From the IMG/VR virus record IMGVR_UViG_3300018481_000002, positions 87,199-147,685 of that record: a stretch of 60,487 nt of DNA; one strand, given 5' to 3'. Under the pieces are notes generated by a model. It was not told the DNA's origin. It saw nothing but the letters and a program-made list of their open reading frames with translations, and did not search any database. This document shows, piece after piece, positions 5,814 through 12,831 of the stretch (the first letter of the stretch is position 1; every line of letters starts with the position of its first letter). The DNA is from a virus. The translations under genes were made by a program, and so were the position numbers.

Positions 5814-6340
5814 GCTCCTGGAAGTAGATCGGAAAGACCTCGGGCGAGGATCTTCATGCCTTCGATAGGGCCCAGCGCTTGCACGGCTTCCTGGTAGTAC
5901 GTCGCAATCGCGGTGCCTCCGACTGAATCGCAGAGGTGGGCGTACGGATCTCGGTCCCTCGGCATGACCAGGAAGCCGTTGGCGTACCGTTGGCGCTTCT
6001 TCTTCACTGTCCCTTGCGTCACCTTCATCGCCAGGTTCTTGAAGTTCCGCGCTTCGTAGAGCGTGACCTTCAAGAACTCGCGGTCGTTGTCGCTGAGTAG
6101 GGGGGAAGCCGACCTGATCGCGTAGATCAGGTCGGCTTGCTGTCTGGCCTCGTGCAGTTCCCTCTCTAGGAGAGAGTGCACGTTCTGAAGGTCCGAGTAA
6201 GCAGTCCGAAGCTGGGAGATGACCCTTTCGCTGTCGCATGCAGGGCATCCAGCTTGGAACGCCATGTACTTGAGGTCGTGGATCCCACAGTCGTACTGCG
6301 TGTAGTCGTAGTTCTTGGTCTTGTTGAATGCCATCTTCAC
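5810..6340 (-). CDS. zinc-ribbon/coiled-coil hypothetical protein
   Basis: A 176-residue protein. Cys and His near the N-terminus (CGIH ... CPAC, residues 18-35) could form a zinc site; residues about 38-75 have coiled-coil character (LQNVHSLLERELHEARQQ). A GTG at 6340 overlaps the upstream TGA (GTGA); ATG at 6334 is an alternative. It shares with its upstream neighbour a Cys-rich N-terminal zone, which suggests that both bind nucleic acid or each other. Function unknown. Confidence 0.6.
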   Translation of the reverse strand: MKMAFNKTKNYDYTQYDCGIHDLKYMAFQAGCPACDSERVISQLRTAYSDLQNVHSLLERELHEARQQADLIYAIRSASPLLSDNDREFLKVTLYEARNFKNLAMKVTQGTVKKKRQRYANGFLVMPRDRDPYAHLCDSVGGTAIATYYQEAVQALGPIEGMKILARGLSDLLPGA

Positions 6341-6789
6341 AGCAGCATCAGCTGGTTGTAGTCGAACTTGTCCCCAAGGGCGTCCTTGATGGTCACCATC
6401 GGACCTTCAAGGCCCAACAGCTTGCCGTTGTAGATCTTGGCGTACTTGGGGACCATCAGGTTCCCCGTGATGAAAGCTCTGCCCTTGTCAGTGAGACGCC
6501 AGTAGCCAGCACGGCCACCATGCATCCCGACACCGGTCTGTTCCTCCAGGAGACCCCAGTGGGCCAGCTTCCCTTCTTCGCGGGAGACGGCACCGATGGC
6601 GCGCACGTGAACCCACCCGTTCGGGCTAATCCGGTAGATGTGGATGAGCGACCTGGCCATCCCCGAGTTGATCTTGCGCTTGTAGATCTTGGCGTGCTGG
6701 CCACACAAGGGACAGTTGTCGCCCTTGTCGACCCTCGCACGCAGCCAGTTCTTCGCCTGCTCCAAGGTGGTAGACGGCGGGAAGTTCAT
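6337..6789 (-). CDS. zinc-ribbon plus winged-helix-like protein
   Basis: A 150-residue protein, first gene of the minus-strand operon, with TAGGAGG just before the ATG. CPLC at residues 26-29 followed by HAKIYKRKI resembles a half zinc ribbon. Residues about 75-110 (KLAHWGLLEEQ ... GYWRLTDKGRAFI) have the helix and wing pattern of small winged-helix regulators. A transcription regulator role is plausible. Its promoter must lie in the 76-bp gap shared with the divergent membrane gene at 6866. Confidence 0.6.
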   Translation of the reverse strand: MNFPPSTTLEQAKNWLRARVDKGDNCPLCGQHAKIYKRKINSGMARSLIHIYRISPNGWVHVRAIGAVSREEGKLAHWGLLEEQTGVGMHGGRAGYWRLTDKGRAFITGNLMVPKYAKIYNGKLLGLEGPMVTIKDALGDKFDYNQLMLL

Positions 6790-6865
6790 GACAGCCTCCT
6801 AGGGCCTAGTTCCTAGGGAGAGCCTACAGCCGGACACCCCCCCAGCCGATGACCAGTCGGAGGTG

Positions 6866-7039
6866 ATGACGGTGATTCTGGTGATCTCGTTCATCTTGTT
6901 GTTGTTGGCGGGTCTCTGCTTCGCCCTTGCGGCTGCGCAGAAGAATCTCGGGACGGTCAACCTGATCGCCCTGGGCCTGCTTTTCTGGGTGGCGGTTCCG
7001 TTCATCCAGGTCTGCCAACGCATGGCAGACAAGTTCTGA
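6866..7039 (+). CDS. small two-TM membrane protein
   Basis: A 57-residue protein (MTVILVISFILLLLAGLCF...) with two hydrophobic helices separated by a short polar turn (AAAQKNLGTVN); the second ends in LGLLFWVAVPF. The pattern VNL-ALGL-FWV is familiar from small membrane proteins in many actinophages. GGAGG at 6859-6863 lies too close to the ATG at 6866 for ideal spacing; GTG at 6872 in the same frame would be better spaced. Function unknown. Confidence 0.6.
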   Translation: MTVILVISFILLLLAGLCFALAAAQKNLGTVNLIALGLLFWVAVPFIQVCQRMADKF

Positions 7040-7067
7040 CACGTATCCATAATGGAAGGAGCCAGAG

Positions 7068-7304
7068 ATGGCTGAGGATTTCAACCCGGAGGAGCACACC
7101 GCTCCCGAGGTCGTGGAGCATCTTGAGGATGCCTCCGATGAGGAGAAGAAGGCCGTAGGCGCGGCGGAGCTCCAGGGGAAGGGACGCAAGACCGTCCTTG
7201 AGGCTGCTGGCGTTGACCCCAACGCTCGCATGGACGCCTCTGGTCGAGTCCTGAACCCGTGGGAGGTCGACCCGCCGAAGGCCGACGCCGAGGCTGAGAA
7301 CTGA
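7068..7304 (+). CDS. acidic hypothetical protein with the GK-R module
   Basis: A 78-residue protein rich in Glu and Asp. Residues about 11-50 (TAPEVVEHLEDASDEEKKAV ... GKGRKTVLEAAGVDP) match the C-terminal module of the acidic protein at 4653-5252. GGAAGGAG precedes the ATG. Its TGA overlaps the ATG of the next gene (TGATG), so the two are coupled. No enzymatic motif is visible. Confidence 0.65.
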   Translation: MAEDFNPEEHTAPEVVEHLEDASDEEKKAVGAAELQGKGRKTVLEAAGVDPNARMDASGRVLNPWEVDPPKADAEAEN

Positions 7305-7447
7305 TGTTGTTCCTTCTGTGGGTCATCGCCGTCGTTCTCGTGGTTTGGGGTATCTACTGCCTCATCCAGCGGCAGTTCCTCATGGGCGCAGTGTTGATCG
7401 TTTTGGGGTTGCTCGTCGGCCCCGGGGGTGTCAGTATCTTCACTTGA
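7304..7447 (+). CDS. small membrane protein, two TM
   Basis: A 47-residue protein: MLFLLWVIAVVLVVWGIYCL, then a short polar loop (IQRQ), then a second hydrophobic stretch ending LLVGPGGVSIFT. The GPGG-SIF ending is characteristic of a small membrane protein family I recall from actinophages; its role is unknown. Translation is coupled to the acidic protein upstream and a terminator follows 13 bases later. Confidence 0.65.
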   Translation: MLFLLWVIAVVLVVWGIYCLIQRQFLMGAVLIVLGLLVGPGGVSIFT

Positions 7448-7460
7448 TGAGGGATTCCTG

Positions 7461-7504
7461 ACGAACCGGCCCTCCTCCCTAGTGACGTGGGAGGGCCGGT
7501 TCGT
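7461..7504. terminator. terminator hairpin
   Basis: ACGAACCGGCCCTCC (7461-7475) pairs perfectly with 7490-7504 across a 14-nt loop. The run after it (TCATTTC) is only moderately T-rich. It separates the small-membrane operon from the LexA-like gene. Confidence 0.8.
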
Positions 7505-7523
7505 TCATTTCAGGGCGCGCCGT

Positions 7524-7553
7524 ACCGAACAAACGTCTGGATCGTTCTACTCT
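7524..7553 (+). promoter_or_regulatory. promoter region of the LexA-like gene with CGAAC half-sites
   Basis: TACTCT (7548-7553) is a plausible -10 element; the same hexamer is used in the divergent array promoter at 19742-19737. Upstream, CCGAACA (7525-7531) and GATCGTTC (7540-7547) form a loose inverted GAAC/GTTC pair covering the -35 zone, as expected for autoregulation by a LexA-type repressor. Confidence 0.4.
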
Positions 7554-7572
7554 CAGAGCGGCAGGAGGACGG

Positions 7573-7809
7573 ATGCGCGTATCGAAGTACCCACAGCAGC
7601 GAGACGATGTTCTCGCGGCCATCAGGGATGCACAGCTTCGACATGGACTCGCTCCGTCAGTGCGGGACCTGGCGGCTCAGTTCGGAGTTGGTGTCGCCAC
7701 GATGCACTCCTACTTGCAGAAGCTTGCTGAAGAAGGGGTAGTGGAGTGGTCAAAGGGCAGGCACCGTTCCTTGAGATGCACCCTTCAGGGTTTCCAGGAG
7801 CAGAAGTAG
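7573..7809 (+). CDS. LexA-like winged-helix DNA-binding domain, no protease domain
   Basis: The 78-residue protein matches the N-terminal DNA-binding domain of LexA end to end: QQRDDVLAAIRDAQ (helix 1), APSVRDLAAQFGVG (helix 2), ATMHSYLQKLAEEGVV (recognition helix), then a wing (WSKGRHRSLR). The C-terminal Ser-Lys autoprotease domain of full LexA is absent. Without it the protein could not respond to RecA by self-cleavage. AGGAGG precedes the ATG. It overlaps the resolvase gene. TCGAAC-type boxes, whose first half matches the actinobacterial LexA box, occur at 1962, 19743 and 20321, making it a candidate regulator of those promoters. Confidence 0.8.
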   Translation: MRVSKYPQQRDDVLAAIRDAQLRHGLAPSVRDLAAQFGVGVATMHSYLQKLAEEGVVEWSKGRHRSLRCTLQGFQEQK

Positions 7810-8297
7810 TCGGGGAGTCCATCTTCCTGAAGTTCTTCATCCCTGCCCTGACTGACCCCAAGGTGAAGATCCAGAACGAGGTCATGGCCAAGGAGCGGCC
7901 TCAGGCTCGTGTCGTTGTTCCCAAGGGTGGGGGGCGACCGTTCCCGCAGTTCTACACGCCACCGAAGACGCAGGCGTGGGAGGCCCATGTCGGCGAGCAG
8001 GCGCTCCTCCAGCTCAGGTCGGTTGATGCTGATTTCACGCTTCCGATCCACGACAAGCGGATTCTGGCGAGTGTCCGTTTCAACCTGACCAGGCCAGTGT
8101 CCTACCCGAAGACCGTGATTCACGCTGTCAAGAAGCCCGACATCGACAACCTGGTGAAGGCGATCCTGGACGGGATTGTGGCCGCGAGGATCATCGAAGA
8201 TGACAACCTGATCACCGACCTGGTGACCATCAAGAGGTACGCCGATGGGGCCCACCCCTCTGGTGTTGAGGTCGAGTTGACCTGTTTGGCTCTCTAG
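7746..8297 (+). CDS. rusA-like: RusA-family Holliday-junction resolvase
   Basis: The 183-residue frame holds the RusA signature KPDIDNLVKAILDGI ... IIEDDNLITDL; the acidic residues in DIDN and EDD match the metal-binding catalytic Asp cluster. The N-terminal PQFYTPPKTQAWE segment also fits the family. RusA dimers resolve four-way junctions formed in recombination or replication before packaging. The start is uncertain: GTG at 7746 lies within the preceding gene, ATG at 7776 is an alternative, and family members usually begin near the FLKFFIPAL segment. Confidence 0.85.
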   Translation: MVKGQAPFLEMHPSGFPGAEVVGESIFLKFFIPALTDPKVKIQNEVMAKERPQARVVVPKGGGRPFPQFYTPPKTQAWEAHVGEQALLQLRSVDADFTLPIHDKRILASVRFNLTRPVSYPKTVIHAVKKPDIDNLVKAILDGIVAARIIEDDNLITDLVTIKRYADGAHPSGVEVELTCLAL

Positions 8298-8305
8298 GCG
8301 TGTCC

Positions 8306-8323
8306 GGCCCAATTCCTGGGCCA
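8306..8323 (+). repeat. GGCCC-N7-GGGCC inverted repeat upstream of the terminase genes
   Basis: GGCCC (8306-8310) and GGGCC (8318-8322) flank AATTCCT, closely matching the copies at 2340, 2477 and 57128. It lies between the resolvase stop and the first packaging gene, so it could be an operator or a leader hairpin. Confidence 0.45.
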
Positions 8324-8362
8324 AACGACATCCGTGTTGTTTACTACTCCCATGGGGACACC

Positions 8363-9004
8363 ATGACGCAAACTCCCAACGGCAACGGGAACCCCTACGG
8401 CATCTCGTTGCACACAGTCACCACACCCACCGGTTCGAACTTGAACCTCCAGACCGCAGAAGAGGCGGACTGGTACGAGGACCGGCGCGACAGGTATCAG
8501 AAGGACAACCACTTCCCGAACGTCTCCGACCTCCAAGACCTCGACCGACTTCTAGGTCTGGAGGTCTTTTCGTACCGCTGGCAGCTGTGGATGGCCCAGG
8601 GGTTCGACTACCAGTACGCCAGAGTGGACGAGTCGGCCCTGAAGAACTCCATCAAGGAGTACTCGGTCGAGATCCGGCTCCTGAAGACCAACCTCGGCAT
8701 CGACAAGTCCACCCGTGACAAGGAGAAGGGCGAGAGTCTCTCTGACTACGTCGCCACTCTCCTCCAGCGGGCCAAGGAGTTCGGGTACCACCGGAACGAC
8801 CAGTACGAGCTGTCCGTCACTAAGTTCTACGAGCTTCGTTCAATGGTTATGACCTACGACCGGTGCGACGAGGAGGAGCGGGCGATGCTCGACCTCTCCC
8901 CAGAGAGCATCATCCAGTGGATCCGGGAGAAGGTCATCGCTGATTTCGATCAGCAGTCAGCAGCGTTCAAGAAGAACCAGGCCATCTGGGTCAAGACGAT
9001 CTGA
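8363..9004 (+). CDS. putative terminase small subunit
   Basis: A 213-residue protein: a polar, Thr/Asn-rich N-terminus (MTQTPNGNGNPYG), then a helical core (DLDRLLGLEVFSYRWQLWM, LKNSIKEYSVEIRLLK, and ITDFD-like acidic end). I recall similar proteins annotated as small terminase or packaging-associated in actinophages, but there is no diagnostic motif. ATG at 8363 has GGGGA upstream; a GTG at 8300 extends the same frame and would place the inverted repeat inside the gene. It is coupled to the next gene by TGATG and sits two genes before the large terminase. Confidence 0.55.
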   Translation: MTQTPNGNGNPYGISLHTVTTPTGSNLNLQTAEEADWYEDRRDRYQKDNHFPNVSDLQDLDRLLGLEVFSYRWQLWMAQGFDYQYARVDESALKNSIKEYSVEIRLLKTNLGIDKSTRDKEKGESLSDYVATLLQRAKEFGYHRNDQYELSVTKFYELRSMVMTYDRCDEEERAMLDLSPESIIQWIREKVIADFDQQSAAFKKNQAIWVKTI

Positions 9005-9579
9005 TGGACGCCGACACGACTGGGGGGGCCGTGGAGGACCGGAAGAAGCCGAAGCGGATCCCTAGAGACGAACTGGAATCTAGGTACCCGTCACTGACAG
9101 TTCTGTCGGGACCTGCTAGCAAGGCCACCAAGACAGCTTGGGTAGCGGCTTTCAACGCACGTCCTGATGCGATGCACTCGCTGCTGGCGGACTTCATCAA
9201 GCAGGTCCACGCCCAACCTGGGCGCATCGGACAGCGGCCCATGCCCAAGGAAGAGCTCGTTGACTTCAACGCTCTCATCTACGGCGAGGCGAACGACCTG
9301 CCCCTCATGGAGGTCTTGCCCAAGCTGGTGACCATCAGCGAGCGCGCGTTCTGTGCACAGATCAAGATGAGCAGAGCCCAGTACCAGCGGATCCTCTCCG
9401 GGGCCTACGACCCAAACGTGTACGAGATCCGGAAGATCGCAGAGGCTGTGAAGAAGCCAGCTATCTACTTCATCGAGTACCGCAAAGCCATGGCGGTAGC
9501 TGCGTTCCTGAACCTTCTGGATGAGCGCCCTGGCATCGCGACCAGCCTCTACAGGACGTACCTCGAAGTTCGAATGTGA
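9004..9579 (+). CDS. helix-turn-helix protein upstream of the large terminase
   Basis: A 191-residue protein with a basic N-terminus and a C-terminal helix-turn-helix (ERAFCAQIKMSRAQYQRIL followed by YEIRKIAEAVKKPAIYF). In this position it may be the DNA-recognition part of the terminase small subunit or a regulator of packaging genes. Its ATG overlaps the stop of the preceding gene. The 32-bp gap to the terminase gene holds the dyad CTGAC-GCCT-GTCAG. Confidence 0.6.
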   Translation: MDADTTGGAVEDRKKPKRIPRDELESRYPSLTVLSGPASKATKTAWVAAFNARPDAMHSLLADFIKQVHAQPGRIGQRPMPKEELVDFNALIYGEANDLPLMEVLPKLVTISERAFCAQIKMSRAQYQRILSGAYDPNVYEIRKIAEAVKKPAIYFIEYRKAMAVAAFLNLLDERPGIATSLYRTYLEVRM

Positions 9580-9582
9580 AAA

Positions 9583-9607
9583 CTGACGCCTGTCAGAACC
9601 GAACATA
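9583..9607 (+). promoter_or_regulatory. dyad upstream of the large terminase
   Basis: CTGAC (9583-9587) and GTCAG (9592-9596) form a perfect dyad whose core, GACGCCTGTC, differs by one base from the dispersed motif. CCGAACAT (9599-9606) follows. The terminase ATG is 5 bases further and has no good ribosome site, so this short gap probably holds regulatory signals. Confidence 0.4.
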
Positions 9608-9611
9608 GAGT

Positions 9612-11255
9612 ATGGCAATCCTCGCTGATCTCACCGAAGAGGAGCGGTACCTCTTCGCGATCCTTCAGGACCAGTCGGGCATCGACCAGGCTGAGTTCTC
9701 TTGGAAGGACGAGACCCAGGACGACGGAGTGTTCCGCTGTTGGGACTATCAGTACCCCTGGTACCGCACCCGCTCGAAGCACCAGATCGACCAGTGTGGA
9801 CGTGCCATCGGCAAGTCGGTGGGGATCCAGATGCGGGCGTGGGCGTTCGCGTTCACGAACCCTGACCAGGAGATGCTGATCACCGCCCCTGAGATGATCC
9901 ACCTCGACCCGGTGACCAAGCACATCGAAGATCGGATCCTTGGGTCTCGCCTCTCGGCTGAGTTCCTCAAGAAGTCGGGTATCTCCAACGGCATCAAGCA
10001 CCGACCGTTCGAAGTGTCCTTCCGGAACGGTGCGTCGATCAAGGGCCGCATCCCGCAGAAGGACGGTCGTGGCGTCAAGGGTATGCACCCCAAGAAGCTG
10101 GAGATGGACGAGGCTCAGGACTATCCGGAGCCAGGTTGGGTGGAGCTCATCGAAACCCTGAAGCAGGGCGATGAGGAGTCGACGTGGCGTGCCCATGGCG
10201 TGTCTCGTGGTGTTCGTGACCGCTACTACAAGCAGACCCAGCAGGGTTCAGGTTGGTTCGTTCACCGCATCACGGCGATGCACCGTCCCGACTGGACGGA
10301 CGCCGAGCGGAAGCAGAAGGCTGAGGACTACGGGTCCCGTGACCACCCGGACTACCGTCGAAACATCCTCGGCCTCCACGGTGACGCGTCTTCCGCGCTG
10401 TTCGTGCTGACCCGGCTGATGGCGTGCGTCGACCAGAACCCTGGTTCCTACTTCAACGCCACCGAGTACCACAAGGCCCCGAACGGTGTCCGCATCACCG
10501 AGGAGAAGCTGAACGACACGAAGCTTCCGATCGAGGAGCTGCTCGACTTCCCCGCACAGCACCGGGTGTACGAGCGGACCTGGGTGGGGATGGACGTCGG
10601 TATGACGAACCACCCCACGGAGATCCTGATCTTCGCGGAGGAGTACCCCTCCCGCACGGGTGGCAAGCAGCCTGACGTTCCAGACGTCCGTCTGAAGTGC
10701 ATCAGCCGCCTCCACCTGGAGCGCATCTCCAGCCCGGATCAGCGTCGGGTGCTGGAAGCGATTTGGGATTTCTACCGTCCCCAAGCGATTTCCATGGACC
10801 GCACCGGTCTCGGTCTGCCGATCTACCAGGAGATCCAGGCGTCTGCCCCTCCGGGCATGGTCGCCGCGATGCGGGCCTACAACTTCTCGGAGAAGATCAT
10901 CATCGGGTACGAGGACGTCGAGGAAGACGACTACTGGCGTGACCCGGACCAGCCGTATGGCGTGGAGATCAAGGCGAACGTGTTGGAGTACTCCTCTGAC
11001 ATGCTCCGCGAGATGGTCGACCTCCGTCAGATCCTGCTTCCGTGGGACACGGACATGATCCGAGAGTTCCAGGGCCAGACGTACGTGGTCAACAAGAGCA
11101 ACACCGACGCGTACGGCAAGAAGAAGTTCAACCAGGGCAAGTTCCACGCTCTCGACGCGGCGCGCATGGCGATCCTGGGCTACCGCCAGGAGAAGATCAA
11201 CGCGATGCAACAGCTGGTTCAGGATGAGCCGGTCTACGACATGTTCCTGGTCTGA
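9612..11255 (+). CDS. terL: terminase large subunit
   Basis: The 547-residue protein has the TerL layout. The ATPase half carries a Walker A-like GRAIGKS (residues 63-69) and Walker B MDEAQD (165-170, with the catalytic Glu). The RNase H-like nuclease half has VGMDVGMT (first metal Asp), SMDRTGLGLP (second acidic site) and a C-terminal HALDAARMAI (third Asp). The length is normal for the family. The enzyme pumps DNA into proheads and cuts it. The Walker A motif lacks the usual second glycine but keeps GKS. An exact dispersed-motif copy lies inside at 10683-10692. Confidence 0.95.
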   Translation: MAILADLTEEERYLFAILQDQSGIDQAEFSWKDETQDDGVFRCWDYQYPWYRTRSKHQIDQCGRAIGKSVGIQMRAWAFAFTNPDQEMLITAPEMIHLDPVTKHIEDRILGSRLSAEFLKKSGISNGIKHRPFEVSFRNGASIKGRIPQKDGRGVKGMHPKKLEMDEAQDYPEPGWVELIETLKQGDEESTWRAHGVSRGVRDRYYKQTQQGSGWFVHRITAMHRPDWTDAERKQKAEDYGSRDHPDYRRNILGLHGDASSALFVLTRLMACVDQNPGSYFNATEYHKAPNGVRITEEKLNDTKLPIEELLDFPAQHRVYERTWVGMDVGMTNHPTEILIFAEEYPSRTGGKQPDVPDVRLKCISRLHLERISSPDQRRVLEAIWDFYRPQAISMDRTGLGLPIYQEIQASAPPGMVAAMRAYNFSEKIIIGYEDVEEDDYWRDPDQPYGVEIKANVLEYSSDMLREMVDLRQILLPWDTDMIREFQGQTYVVNKSNTDAYGKKKFNQGKFHALDAARMAILGYRQEKINAMQQLVQDEPVYDMFLV

Positions 11256-11262
11256 GGTGCCC

Positions 11263-11442
11263 ATGGACGAGTACGAAGCGCTTGACGCTATCCAGGCTCT
11301 ACGCCAAGAGGCGGTTCTTGATCGGTTGAAGGAGGAGGACCCGCGTCTCTACGACTACAAGAACGGGCTCATCGACGGGCTGGACAAGGCATGGCTGGCT
11401 GTCTTCCAGGCGACGCGGAGGAAGCTTGTAAATGGTGCCTGA
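11263..11442 (+). CDS. small hypothetical protein downstream of terL
   Basis: A 59-residue helical protein (MDEYEALDAIQALRQEAVL...) with TGAGGTG just before the ATG, which lies 7 bases after the terminase stop. It is charged and lacks known motifs. A strong terminator closes the operon 6 bases after its stop. Confidence 0.6.
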   Translation: MDEYEALDAIQALRQEAVLDRLKEEDPRLYDYKNGLIDGLDKAWLAVFQATRRKLVNGA

Positions 11443-11448
11443 ACCAGT

Positions 11449-11487
11449 GAGGCCCCGGTCCTAGGTATGAGCTAGGGCCGGGGCCTC
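11449..11487. terminator. terminator hairpin after the terminase operon
   Basis: The 16-nt arm 11449-11464 (GAGGCCCCGG then TCCTAG) pairs with 11472-11487 with one G-T pair around a 7-nt loop. No T run follows, but the stem is very stable. Confidence 0.8.
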
Positions 11488-11956
11488 AAACCTCCCCGAT
11501 AAGCGCTACGGGGTGGTTAGGTGGAAGGGAGGATTGACTACCTCCAAGGGGCTCCACGTTGTCAGGAGTTCGATTACCAACGTTACCCCACCTACGACAC
11601 GGCGCTACCCGATCTCGGATCAACAGACGGTCTGGCTACCGCCCCAGTTGAGCCTGGGCCGACCCTCAGCACTTGCAGTCGGGTCCCTACTCCTCTGTTC
11701 GAGGGAGGGTTTTCCGGTCCAGGGATGATCCTGTCGCAGACAATCCGTTACCTGCACGCCACGCGGTTCAACGTGTAGGCCCGGTTTCTGTCACTTCCCA
11801 GTTCGCCCGTCGGCTCCCTGTTGAAGAGAACAGTAGGGCGAACCTCGGTTCGAGGTCAAGCCGGTAGCCGAAATTTGTTCGGGCGAGCCTCCGCTGAGGC
11901 GTAACCAGAGCATGAAGACTGCATCTAGCAGGCATCTGGACCGAAGGAGAGAGCAA
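11488..11956 (+). other. gene-free, hairpin-rich segment (candidate structured RNA)
   Basis: About 470 bases between the terminase operon and the next operon hold no credible gene. They hold ordered inverted repeats. AGGTGG (11519-11524) pairs with CCACCT (11588-11593); enclosed are GGAGG/CCTCC around an ATTGACTA loop and ACGTTG/CAACGT. Further on are CCTCT-GTTCGAG-GGAGG, which looks like a T-arm, GTTCGCCC/GGGCGAAC enclosing CTGTT/AACAG, and CCTCG-GTT-CGAGG. This could be one long structured RNA or decayed tRNA genes. No good promoter was found. Confidence 0.4.
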
Positions 11957-12349
11957 ATGGCTACCGTGAAGCTCATCGAAACGAACCCTCCCCCGGAGGG
12001 TCGTCAGCCGCGCGGGCTGACTCCTCTGGACACCTCACAGGTCCACTACGCCATCGGGCGGTCCATCGATCAGGTCCGTGACGAGATCGATGACGCCTTC
12101 GCAGCCATGAAGACCTTCTTCAACCGTGATCCAGACGAGATCCTCCGACTGTCCTCTGGACATAGCGCCCGGCTCAGTGAGCTGGCCGTGAAGATCCAAC
12201 GCATCGAGGACTTCCAGCGGGAGTGGAAGAACATCCGGGTCCGCGAGATCGAACCGGCCATCGCGGAGCTTGAGCGGCAACTTCGGACGGCCAGCCGTTT
12301 GCACGCGATCCGAGAGTTGGACTGGAAGATGGAAACGGGGGAGCGATGA
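11957..12349 (+). CDS. coiled-coil protein, head-region operon
   Basis: A 130-residue protein whose ATG has AAGGAGAGAG upstream. After a Pro-rich start (NPPPEGRQPRG) the remainder is heptad-like helix (DQVRDEIDDAFAAMKTF, IEPAIAELERQLRTA). An in-frame ATG at 11912 lacks a ribosome site. It opens a run of tightly overlapping small genes that leads to the portal gene. No family recognised; a scaffold-like or chaperone role would fit a coiled coil. Confidence 0.65.
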   Translation: MATVKLIETNPPPEGRQPRGLTPLDTSQVHYAIGRSIDQVRDEIDDAFAAMKTFFNRDPDEILRLSSGHSARLSELAVKIQRIEDFQREWKNIRVREIEPAIAELERQLRTASRLHAIRELDWKMETGER

Positions 12350-12540
12350 ACCATCCGATGGACTCGACCTACATCGAACGCCTCTTGGAGGCAGCTCGCA
12401 TTCGCAGTGCACAGAGGTGGGACGAGGCTCATCAACGGGTCCTGGACTCCTACGAGAAGTACGGCAAGGGGATGTCTCTTGAGTCCTACGACAAGTGGGC
12501 AAGGGACATCGTCGCCCTGACGATAGGGCCGAGACCGTGA
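12346..12540 (+). CDS. small helical hypothetical protein
   Basis: A 64-residue protein (MNHPMDSTYIERLLEAARI...), charged and helical, coupled by ATGA to the gene before and by GTGA to the gene after. Function unknown. Confidence 0.6.
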   Translation: MNHPMDSTYIERLLEAARIRSAQRWDEAHQRVLDSYEKYGKGMSLESYDKWARDIVALTIGPRP

Positions 12541-12686
12541 AGTGCCCAGAGCCAGGGGGCGAACTGGACAAGACCAGGGCCATCAACTGCACGATGCGGC
12601 CCTGTGAGTGTCTGATGCAGGACTTCTACCGGTGGCAGGCAGAGAAGAAGGAGAGGCTCCGTGCTGGACCGCCTGGGTCGGAATGA
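12537..12686 (+). CDS. 49-residue cysteine-rich protein
   Basis: GTG at 12537 overlaps the preceding TGA by 4 bases. The product (MKCPEPGGELDKTRAINCTM...) has cysteines at residues 3, 18, 23 and 25, possibly a zinc site, then a basic tail. It overlaps the next small gene by 26 bases. Function unknown. Confidence 0.5.
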   Translation: MKCPEPGGELDKTRAINCTMRPCECLMQDFYRWQAEKKERLRAGPPGSE

Positions 12687-12831
12687 CCCCAACGCTTGGG
12701 TTTGTGACTGCGAACACGCGGCCAACGCCCGGAGGTTGACTCAGGACACCGTGAAGATCCACAAGGAACTAGGCCGCTGCCCCAGCTGCGGCTCCACTTT
12801 CGTCGAACGATCTGGACAAGCCGATGACTGA
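12661..12831 (+). CDS. 56-residue zinc-ribbon protein
   Basis: GTG at 12661 has GGAGAGG 5-6 bases upstream. The product contains CDCEH (residues 15-19) and CPSCG (40-44), a four-ligand zinc ribbon. It overlaps the portal ATG by 8 bases. A comparable set of mini zinc proteins is scattered through the window. Confidence 0.5.
   Translation: MLDRLGRNDPNAWVCDCEHAANARRLTQDTVKIHKELGRCPSCGSTFVERSGQADD

Noticed and set aside
11523-11778. Short plus-strand open frames in the gene-free segment
   Set aside because: They lack ribosome sites, overlap strong stems and encode unremarkable low-similarity sequence; stems explain the region better.
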